A DNA stretch of 50,580 nucleotides. Source: an uncultured Bacteroidota bacterium (lineage in GTDB: Bacteria; Bacteroidota; Bacteroidia; UBA4408). Positions 43,878 to 50,580 of the stretch are shown one piece after another (the stretch's first letter is position 1; the number at the start of each line of letters is the position of its first letter). Under the pieces are notes generated by a model. The model worked only from the letters and a program-made list of their open reading frames with translations. It was not told the origin of the DNA and did not search any database. A program made the translations under genes and the position numbers. Location: the NCBI GenBank assembly GCA_903831265.1, contig CAIKXD010000256.1, positions 1-50,580 of the forward strand, read 5' to 3'.

Positions 43878-45023
43878 ATGAGAAGAATATATTCACTCTT
43901 TTTTTTCCTTTTTATAGGTGCTGTATTACTCTTTAATGCATGCAAAAAAGACCCTATTGAACCATTACCTGCAGCTGACACAACGCAAAATCCTGTTCCC
44001 ACGCCAACGCCAAATCCGTTACCAACCCCTGTCCCAACTGGAGTTTCTGTTGACTTAACAACAGTACCATACACTAAACTGTCCGAGTATCGTTTTTTTA
44101 CTGGTGCACTAAAAGATCAAATTCCTGCCGATAATGTATTTCCCTACAAACCTGCCTCATCGCTTTTTACAGACTATGCACTTAAAAAACGTTTTGTATG
44201 GCTTCCTTCAGGAACAAAAGCTACGTATTTGGCAGACAATAAAATCCTAGATTTGCCCGTTGGCGCAGCACTCATAAAAACTTTTTATTATGATAATACA
44301 GAGCCATCTAATACCACAAGAATTATTGAAACTCGCATCATGATTCGTAAATCTACAGGTTGGATTTTTGCAGAATATGTGTGGAACAATGAACAAACTG
44401 ATGCTACTTTGCAAATGAATGGAAGCTACACACCAGTTGCGTGGTCACAAAATGGAACTTCTACAAGTGTAAATTACAGAATCCCCTCAGAAACAGAGTG
44501 TCTAACTTGTCACAAATCAAACAGCAATCCTATTCCAATTGGAATTCAACCACAAAACTTAAACAACGACTATCCTTTTGCGTCTGGCAATGCAAACCAA
44601 TTGCAGTACTGGATTTCAAAAGGAATTTTAGAAAATAACCTTCCTTCTACTATCGTCTCAACAATAGATTACCATGATGAAAGTCAACCACTAAAAACAC
44701 GATTGCGCTCCTATTTAGACATTAACTGTGCGCATTGCCATCGCGAAAATAGCCATTGCGATTATAGACCATTACGTTTAGCTTTTTCTGAGACTTTACT
44801 CTCTGCCAATATGGGGCTTTGTGTTACTCCTGATGAAAACATTGACCCAATGTTAATTCAAATAATTGTGCCCGGAAATATTGCCAAATCTGTCATGCAC
44901 TTCCGACTAAACTCTATAGATGAAAACACAAGAATGCCGCTACTTGGACGATCTGTAGTAGATGAAGTTGGCGTTCAGCTACTGAGAGATTATATACTTT
45001 CAATAGATGATTGTAACGATTAA
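43878..45023 (+). CDS. Di-heme cytochrome c lipoprotein (TIGR03806-like)
   Basis: 381 residues. The lipobox NACKKD is followed by a Pro/Thr-rich linker (TPTPNPLPTPVPTG) that would hold the domain off the membrane. Two CxxCH heme sites are visible: CLTCH (about residue 209) and CAHCH (about 286). Phrases such as FPYKPASSLFTDYALKKRFVWLP and the second-half HFRLNSIDENTRMPLLGR fit the SO_2930/HNE_0200-type diheme family. It probably carries electrons at the cell surface or periplasm, partner unknown. It is 24 bp before the VCBS/UnbV gene, hence one operon. Confidence 0.85.
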   Translation: MRRIYSLFFFLFIGAVLLFNACKKDPIEPLPAADTTQNPVPTPTPNPLPTPVPTGVSVDLTTVPYTKLSEYRFFTGALKDQIPADNVFPYKPASSLFTDYALKKRFVWLPSGTKATYLADNKILDLPVGAALIKTFYYDNTEPSNTTRIIETRIMIRKSTGWIFAEYVWNNEQTDATLQMNGSYTPVAWSQNGTSTSVNYRIPSETECLTCHKSNSNPIPIGIQPQNLNNDYPFASGNANQLQYWISKGILENNLPSTIVSTIDYHDESQPLKTRLRSYLDINCAHCHRENSHCDYRPLRLAFSETLLSANMGLCVTPDENIDPMLIQIIVPGNIAKSVMHFRLNSIDENTRMPLLGRSVVDEVGVQLLRDYILSIDDCND

Positions 45024-45047
45024 AAAAAATAAATTAAACCCATAAAG

Positions 45048-47333
45048 ATGAAAAAAATTCTACTTTCAATTGGACTTTCTGTGCTTGTCACTGCATGGAC
45101 TTTCGGCCAACAAACCTGTGCCACTGCCCAAATAATTACAGTAAATACCTATGGTACTCCATCTATTAATGGAACAGAAGTACCACCAATAGTTTGCTCA
45201 ACGGGAGGTACTGGTGCCACAGCAGCAAATTGGTATAAATATACCCCTACTCAAGATTTCGCTGTTACTATTACCACCGATTTTATTAGCAATGGCAATA
45301 TCGACAATCGTGTACAAATCTATTCAGGAAGTTGTGGAGCTTTAATTTGTGTTGCTGGTGATGATGATAGCGGTACAAACGCGCTATGCGTGGCCTCTTT
45401 CAATGCCACGGCTGGCACTGATTATTTTATAGTATTTGATAATAGATGGAGTTCATCTGGTTTTATGTTTCAATTAATTGAAGACACAATTATAGTACCT
45501 AATGATAGTATTGTGTCTTGGTCACCAGTATCCACAAGTTCAATCACAGGAAGCAGCTTGGGTGTGGTTGATATGAATGGAGATTTTTTAGATGATATTG
45601 TTTCAGTAACAAGCACCAACATTCAAATTCATCAACAAAATTCAACTGGTTCATTCACACCTGTAAATTATACAACATCTGCTGCGCAATTCACACCTTC
45701 TTGGAGTTTAGCTGTTGGCGATTATAATGCAGATGGATACAACGATCTATTATATGGCGGAGGAAGCGGTGTAACATTTATGGAGTCTGATGGACTTGGA
45801 ACGGGATATACACAAGTTTCTGGCTCACAATATGTTTTTTCGCAACGTAGCAATTTTGTGGATATCAATAATGATGGACACTTAGATGCCTTTGTATGTC
45901 ATGATGTGGATCCTAATGTATATTACTTAAATGATGGCACTGGAACTTTAACCTTCAATCAGGGCGGTCTTGGCGATCATCCAGATGGTGGAAATTACGG
46001 TTCAATCTGGGTTGATTACAACAATGACAGATTACCTGATTTATTTATTGCAAAATGCAGAGGTGGTGCAGGTACAGCTAAAATAAATGAGCTTCACAAA
46101 AACAATGGCAATGGCACCTTTACAAATGTTTCTGTGCAATCAAACTTAGCTGACCCTATTCAAACATGGTCTTCTGCTTGGAACGATTTTGACAATGATG
46201 GTTGGATGGATGTAGTGGTTGGTATAAGTTCATCTGCCGATGGAATGCATAAATTTATGCATAACAATGGAGATGGTACTTTTTCAAACATTACCGCTGG
46301 GAGTGGCCTTGAAACATACTTGGGAATGAGCACGGAATATGCTTCTTATGACTTTAATAACGATGGATTTGCAGATGTTTTTACACCTGGCACTATTTTA
46401 TACAATAACGGAAACAACACCTTTACTGCTCATACAATTCCAATGACAGCTGGTGCAGTTGGAGACTTAAACAACGATGGTTTTTTAGATATGCAAAACG
46501 GAACTACAACTTATTTTAATAATGGAAACTTAAACAGTTGGCTAACGGTTACACTTCAAGGAACTACAAGTAATCTTAACGGAATTGGAGCCCGTGTTGA
46601 AATTTATGGCGCCTGGGGAAAACAAATTCGTGATGTTCGTGCTGGTGTTGGATTCCGCTATATGGGAACACTTAACGCACATTTCGGCATTGGTGCTGCT
46701 ACTTTAATCGATTCCTTAAGAGTACTTTGGCCTTCTGGCAATAAAGATGTTATATGCAATCCAAACAAAAACAGTGTTATTCACATCATAGAAAATTCAG
46801 CTCCTGTGGCTACAGCCATTTTTAATGCCAATAGCACAAATGTAGATGAGTTCGAAAGTGTCAATTTTACTGATGCTTCAACACCGTGCCCAACTGCTTG
46901 GAACTGGTCAATAAATCCAACTACAGGGTGGAATTTTAGCAATGGAACAACTTCAACTTCACAAAATCCTACCATCACATTTGATATACCAGGCACTTAC
47001 GAAGTTAGCCTTGTAGCAAGCAATAGCAATGGAAATAGTATCAATCAATCAACAGAAACGATTGTAGTAAATTCAAATGTTGGTATCGCCACTAATAACA
47101 AAGTCAATATTTCGATTCATCCTAATCCGGTTGAAGATTTGGTATATATTGGATTAAATCAATTGAAAATAAAATCAATCAAAATTGCTTCTGTACTTGG
47201 TGCCCAGGTAGATGCCGATTTAGATAAAAGCAGTAATACAATTGATGTTACTCACCTCAATGCAGGCACCTATTTCCTATCGGTAACCACTGAAAATGAC
47301 GATGTAATTATTACAAGGTTTATTAAAAAATAA
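45048..47333 (+). CDS. VCBS-repeat ASPIC/UnbV protein with PPC, PKD and T9SS domains
   Basis: 761 residues. Signal peptide ends TFGQQ. Domain order: a PPC-like beta domain (about 25-145); seven calcium-type VCBS/FG-GAP motifs (for example DMNGDFLDD, DYNADGYND, DINNDGHLD, DFDNDGWMD, DFNNDGFAD); an ASPIC/UnbV domain (about 500-585; NGIGARVEIYG, VRAGVGFRYMG, LRVLWPSGN); a PKD domain (about 595-670) and a T9SS type A tail (HPNPVEDLVYIG to TRFIKK). This resembles CRTAC1-type surface proteins. It should be exported by T9SS and surface-attached, alongside the cytochrome lipoprotein gene. The propeller may bind ligands rather than catalyse. Confidence 0.92.
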   Translation: MKKILLSIGLSVLVTAWTFGQQTCATAQIITVNTYGTPSINGTEVPPIVCSTGGTGATAANWYKYTPTQDFAVTITTDFISNGNIDNRVQIYSGSCGALICVAGDDDSGTNALCVASFNATAGTDYFIVFDNRWSSSGFMFQLIEDTIIVPNDSIVSWSPVSTSSITGSSLGVVDMNGDFLDDIVSVTSTNIQIHQQNSTGSFTPVNYTTSAAQFTPSWSLAVGDYNADGYNDLLYGGGSGVTFMESDGLGTGYTQVSGSQYVFSQRSNFVDINNDGHLDAFVCHDVDPNVYYLNDGTGTLTFNQGGLGDHPDGGNYGSIWVDYNNDRLPDLFIAKCRGGAGTAKINELHKNNGNGTFTNVSVQSNLADPIQTWSSAWNDFDNDGWMDVVVGISSSADGMHKFMHNNGDGTFSNITAGSGLETYLGMSTEYASYDFNNDGFADVFTPGTILYNNGNNTFTAHTIPMTAGAVGDLNNDGFLDMQNGTTTYFNNGNLNSWLTVTLQGTTSNLNGIGARVEIYGAWGKQIRDVRAGVGFRYMGTLNAHFGIGAATLIDSLRVLWPSGNKDVICNPNKNSVIHIIENSAPVATAIFNANSTNVDEFESVNFTDASTPCPTAWNWSINPTTGWNFSNGTTSTSQNPTITFDIPGTYEVSLVASNSNGNSINQSTETIVVNSNVGIATNNKVNISIHPNPVEDLVYIGLNQLKIKSIKIASVLGAQVDADLDKSSNTIDVTHLNAGTYFLSVTTENDDVIITRFIKK

Positions 47334-47441
47334 AAAATATTCTCTAATAAACATTAAGAGGAAAAGAATGACCCAATGGTCATTGAAATGAGAATATAGC
47401 ATGATTGCAAATTCCATACAAAATGCAAATTATACAACTTA

Positions 47442-47493
47442 GCAATATGATTTATTCATACCTTTAAAAACAGGTTATAATAAATCATATTGC
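47442..47493. repeat. Long imperfect inverted repeat after the UnbV gene
   Basis: GCAATATGATTTATT and AATAAATCATATTGC are perfect over 15 bp and the stem can extend to 22 bp with three mismatches, around an 8-nt A-rich loop. No T-run follows on the plus strand. It lies about 110 bp after the UnbV stop. The rest of 47334-47668 is plain AT-rich sequence. Confidence 0.65.
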
Positions 47494-47668
47494 AGGTTTA
47501 GGTTAATTATTAAATTATATTTTTAAAATAAGAATTACCATTTGTTCTAAACGATTACAAACTTATAGGCATTTGAAAACTTAGTATTAATAGAACATAG
47601 GCGGGGTTACAGAATTTTTATTCTGACTAAACATAAAATAATTATCTGTGTTTAAAGAAAAAACCATT

Positions 47669-49096
47669 ATGAAAAAAAAACGCTTAGTCCTTTTAATATG
47701 TTTCTTTTCTCTTGAAATTCTTAAAGCGCAAACTTTTGTAAGCGGAGGTATTTATAACAATACCACATGGATGCTGTCAAACAGCCCTTATATTTTAACT
47801 AGTTCAATAGTAATATTCCCGGGTAAAACCTTAACAATAGAACCAGGGGTTGAAGTGCTCGTAAAATACGGTGGAATACCAAATACCGGTTTAATGAACT
47901 ATCTCGAAGTAAGAGGCAGTTTAAATGCTGTTGGAACACTTAATCAACCTATTGTATTCAAAGCTGACACACTACCCACCGAATATACATGGCTTGGAAT
48001 AAATGTAAAAGCCACACAAGGAGGTCAAATAAATTTTGACTATATAGAATTAAGCAATTCCTTCTATGGCATTTATGCAGATGCTCAATCTTCCCCTCTA
48101 TTAAATTTGAATCATTGTAAATTTACTTACAACAATTACGCAATACAACCTTTTGGACCTATCAATTTTTATGATTGTAGTTTTCAGAATAATGGGCAAG
48201 GGATTGCATCTAACTGGCAAATTAATCACCAAATCAATCTTATGCGTTGTGAATTTATTAATAATTATTCGTGCAATGGATTTCAAGACTATTTGAATGT
48301 AGATAGCTGTTTAATCAGAGGAAATGTAAATGGAATTTGGCATACTAATGGTGCAATAACTAACACCGAATTTGACCAGAACACTTTCGCTATTTACGGT
48401 GTAACTAGCAATATATCTAATTGTATCTTCAGTCAAAATCACAAAGGCTTAATGGAATTCCAGGGCACTGCAAACAATTGCAGCTTTACCAGCAATGGTA
48501 CTGCTGCAGAAGTGTCAGCGGGTGGAGTGGTTACTAATTCAACTTTTTATGAAGATACAATTGCCATTTCATACGCTTCAACACTTAATGCGTCTTCTGT
48601 AATTCCAACTGTAGTAGACAATCGCATATGCGAATCAGTAAATTATTATGTAGAAAACAAAAGTGATTTAAACTTGCAATTAGATCAAAATTGTTTTTGT
48701 GAAACAGATTCAACTGCCATAGAAAACTTGATTTATGATGGATATGATGATATCACAAAAGGGTTATTTAATTACACGATTTATGATAGTACTTGTGTAA
48801 ATGTTATCCGCTTGGTAACCAAAATTCAGCTTGTAACTTCCCAGGAAAACATTCTTCAAGGAGAATTAGCAGTTTATCCAATCCCAGCTGACAATCAAGT
48901 ATTTTTAAAGGTGCCTCAAGATCTTTTAAACAAATCAATTAATGCTACACTTTTTGATGCAATTGGCCGTCAGAAAGGTGACTCCCGAATAATCCAAGAA
49001 ACAAACCCCATGTGGGATTTAACTGACTTGCCAAAAGGATTATACTTTATACAAATTTCAGGTGATTTTACAAAAACCATCAAGTTCATCAAGTAA
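47669..49096 (+). CDS. Parallel beta-helix protein with T9SS sorting domain
   Basis: 475 residues from ATG 47669; a GTG seven codons upstream is in frame but adds residues before the signal peptide (MKKKRLVLLICFFSLEILKAQ). Residues about 50-345 are short repeating strands (CKFTYNNYAIQ, CSFQNNGQGIA, CEFINNY, CLIRGNVNGIW, CIFSQNHKGL, CSFTSNGTA), the coils of a right-handed beta-helix. A T9SS type A tail starts AVYPIPADNQVFLKV. Likely a surface-attached polysaccharide-binding or -cleaving protein; no catalytic motif was recognised. Confidence 0.87.
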   Translation: MKKKRLVLLICFFSLEILKAQTFVSGGIYNNTTWMLSNSPYILTSSIVIFPGKTLTIEPGVEVLVKYGGIPNTGLMNYLEVRGSLNAVGTLNQPIVFKADTLPTEYTWLGINVKATQGGQINFDYIELSNSFYGIYADAQSSPLLNLNHCKFTYNNYAIQPFGPINFYDCSFQNNGQGIASNWQINHQINLMRCEFINNYSCNGFQDYLNVDSCLIRGNVNGIWHTNGAITNTEFDQNTFAIYGVTSNISNCIFSQNHKGLMEFQGTANNCSFTSNGTAAEVSAGGVVTNSTFYEDTIAISYASTLNASSVIPTVVDNRICESVNYYVENKSDLNLQLDQNCFCETDSTAIENLIYDGYDDITKGLFNYTIYDSTCVNVIRLVTKIQLVTSQENILQGELAVYPIPADNQVFLKVPQDLLNKSINATLFDAIGRQKGDSRIIQETNPMWDLTDLPKGLYFIQISGDFTKTIKFIK

Positions 49097-49152
49097 TAAT
49101 ATTTGATTAGTAATTAGGAATAAATCCCAAAGAAATATAAACCTTCCTCTGT

Positions 49153-49180
49153 AAACCCGAAGTTATGCTTCGGGTTTTTT
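49153..49180 (+). terminator. Terminator of the beta-helix gene
   Basis: AAACCCGAAG and CTTCGGGTTT pair perfectly around a 5-nt loop, followed by T residues; 57 bp after the stop at 49096. Confidence 0.9.
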
Positions 49181-49191
49181 AATTGTTAGTG

Positions 49192-49207
49192 TGCCGATGC
49201 TTCGGCA
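49192..49207. repeat. Short GC-rich hairpin after the terminator
   Basis: TGCCGA and TCGGCA close a 4-nt loop, 12 bp past the terminator. No T-run follows. From 49208 to 49380 I see no gene. Confidence 0.45.
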
Positions 49208-49380
49208 TGCTCGGCTTCAAACAGCAAAAAGTTTACCTTCGAACTTTTAATAGCAATAGATTTGATTGTATTTAGCTCTCTTTGATACCGAAGCACTGAA
49301 CTGCAAACCTATTTCGAATTTTTAAATGAAATACGAACTTCCAAATTTGCTTTGAACCAGCAGCTATTGACAATTTGCTG

Positions 49381-49536
49381 TTATATAGTTGACCTTTTGT
49401 CTATCGAGGTTGTCGTGTTGTTTCCTGCCGTTGGTTTCGCAGTAATTAGGCCGTCATTGTTGTACAAGGTAAACTGAAAAATTCCAATTGAATTTCGCAA
49501 ATTATTCACTTCAATTGTTAAAAATAAGTTTCTGAA
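49381..49536 (-). pseudogene. Probable DUF2141 protein remnant
   Basis: The minus-strand open frame of 51 codons (ending at TAA 49381) lacks a usual ATG and is closed upstream by an in-frame TAA. It reads LFLTIEVNNLRNSIG, then IFQFTLYNNDGLITAKP and a Thr-rich end. LTIEVNNLRNSIG followed by FTLYNNDG resembles the first two strands of DUF2141 proteins (LTVxVxxLRxxKGxVxxALFNxxxxF). The signal peptide and the C-terminal part are missing. It looks like a decayed fragment or the end of a dispersed repeat. Confidence 0.4.
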
Positions 49537-49603
49537 TTATTTTAATTTTTAAACGTAAATGAATACGCTATTATGAAAGATAAAAACCCGAATATTCAAA
49601 CAA

Positions 49604-50419
49604 CTACTTCTTACATGATATGCTGTTTTTTTGTCTGAAAAAATATAAAGACGATGCCGTTAAAGCGTAGGTAGGCGCTAAAAACCAGCCCACTACAGGA
49701 ATGAGTAACAAAAACATAAACCCCAGACCAAAAGAAAACATGATAGGCTTGTTTTGAGAATAAAACATTTTGCTTTCTTTTAAGTTATATCCTTCACTTT
49801 CCAATGAATAATCTGTCATTAAAATTCCATTGTAATATGTTAGCACAATAAAGGTTAACAAAGGGGCAATAATTCCGATGATAGGGATTAAAGAAATCAA
49901 TGTTATTAACAGCGTAAATCCCAACTGTTTTATTGAATTTGTGATGGAAAGTATAAGCCCCCTTTTCATTTCTTTTAACCAGCCCTCTATTGTATAAGGC
50001 TTTGATGTTTTGGTGAGAATTTTATGAACTTTCTCGCTGATAAATGAAAAATAAGGAGTGCCGATAATCATAAACAGAGAAGTGAAAATACTTTCTTTAT
50101 TCGAATCAATTGCGGTTTTCAGCAACCAGAATGCAGCTTTTATTCCTATTCTTAAATCTTCAATACTAAAATTGATGTAGGTTTTTAAATTGGTAATAAT
50201 CCAATTTGTTAGCCATGGCTCAGAACTTTCTATTCCAGCAATTATAGCTTTTATACTAATAGTAAATACTAAAAGAAATAATGCACCCGAAATAAGAAGA
50301 AATTTTGACAATTTATTCTTCAAAATAAAATGATGTGCATCGAAAAAAAACTCAAGGCCCTTAAGGGTCTTTGAATTGTATTCTTTTGAGAGTTTCTTTA
50401 ATCTTTCAAAATTTAGCAT
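49604..50419 (-). CDS. EI24-domain membrane protein
   Basis: 271 residues. The EI24/CysZ-like pattern shows in hydrophobic segments near 38-60, 125-140, 150-200 and 235-255, with GWLKEMKRGLILSITNSI and IPIIGIIAPLLTFIVLTYYNGILMTDYSLESEGYNLKES, the conserved Tyr-rich loop of this family. E. coli CysZ is a sulfate-transport member, but Bacteroidota relatives are of unknown role. It starts 2 bp after the stop of the RND pump gene, so the two are translationally linked. Confidence 0.85.
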   Translation of the reverse strand: MLNFERLKKLSKEYNSKTLKGLEFFFDAHHFILKNKLSKFLLISGALFLLVFTISIKAIIAGIESSEPWLTNWIITNLKTYINFSIEDLRIGIKAAFWLLKTAIDSNKESIFTSLFMIIGTPYFSFISEKVHKILTKTSKPYTIEGWLKEMKRGLILSITNSIKQLGFTLLITLISLIPIIGIIAPLLTFIVLTYYNGILMTDYSLESEGYNLKESKMFYSQNKPIMFSFGLGFMFLLLIPVVGWFLAPTYALTASSLYFFRQKNSISCKK

Positions 50420-50421
50420 AA

Positions 50422-50580
50422 TTATCTTTTTACATTTATTTTTTCTTTTAAAGTATCAACCAAATAATAAACCATAGGCACTAAAAACACAGTTAAAATT
50501 AATGAGGAAAGAAGTCCACCAATGATTACCCAAGCAAGACCATTTTTCCATTCTGCTGCTGTTCCTGTTGCCATTGCAAT
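50422..50580 (-). CDS. RND efflux pump, C-terminal end (partial)
   Basis: Reading from the right edge on the minus strand, 52 codons end at TAA 50422: IAMATGTAAEWKNGLAW, then VIIGGLLSSLILTVFLVPMVY and a short basic tail. This is the last transmembrane helix of the AcrB/CusA/HAE-type RND family (GLAWVIIGGLLSSLILTVFLVP-type ending). The bulk of the gene lies outside the window. Confidence 0.85.
   Translation of the reverse strand: MAMATGTAAEWKNGLAWVIIGGLLSSLILTVFLVPMVYYLVDTLKEKINVKR

Overview
The window is AT-rich chromosomal DNA from a member of the Bacteroidota. Four gene products or remnants end in type IX secretion (T9SS) type A sorting domains, several lipoproteins have the CKK-type Cys box of this phylum, and intergenic regions carry TAnnTTTG-like promoter boxes with few Shine-Dalgarno sites. 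Housekeeping genes (parAB, mutS2, purN, groESL, argS) dominate. I see no phage, transposase, CRISPR array, rRNA or tRNA gene. The order within the phylum cannot be settled from the sequence alone.

Layout. 1-4019 (minus): parA, parB, a DUF5683 membrane protein and mutS2 (cut by the left edge) form one tight run. 4065-7746: an MBL-fold hydrolase, an NADPH-dependent FMN reductase, a SPOR-domain protein with purN, and a GT2 glycosyltransferase starting at TTG. 7747-10020: groES-groEL with an unusual upstream region and a clear terminator. 10149-10342 is a 194-bp repeat whose diverged partner lies inverted at 25321-25514. 10407-16048: an Upf1-like helicase, a His-rich lipoprotein, a membrane protein, an alpha/beta hydrolase and an Xaa-Pro aminopeptidase.

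16227-19180 is a secreted-protein patch: a T9SS-cargo gene broken by an in-frame TAA, a YHYH-domain protein and a YCF48/BNR-like propeller. 19375-31507 (nearly all minus) holds a 46-residue lipoprotein missed by ORF length cut-offs, an NAD(P)-binding epimerase-like protein, a TM2 protein, a tandem universal stress protein, an LEA14-like lipoprotein, a Tat-exported protein with an M20 dipeptidase, a membrane-fused spermidine synthase with an acyltransferase, then CAP, amidohydrolase and SDR genes. 31657-33435 is an acyl-CoA dehydrogenase.

33588-37895 is an arginine-centred group: arginine decarboxylase, divergent arginase and arginyl-tRNA synthetase. 37981-40546 is a four-gene arsenic operon (arsR, DUF6428, a Cys-loop arsenate reductase-like protein, acr3) with a near-perfect palindromic operator at its start. 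40625-45023 holds two exported proteins, a divergent HTH regulator with direct repeats upstream, and a di-heme cytochrome c lipoprotein; the last is followed closely by a 761-residue VCBS/ASPIC-UnbV/PKD T9SS protein. The right end has a beta-helix T9SS protein, a long non-coding stretch with a probable DUF2141 remnant, an EI24 protein and the C-terminus of an RND efflux pump.

No clear new defence or mobile system is visible. The most useful leads are the paired 194-bp repeat, the groESL upstream elements, the DUF6428 gene in the ars operon, the cytochrome/UnbV pair, and several small or broken genes.
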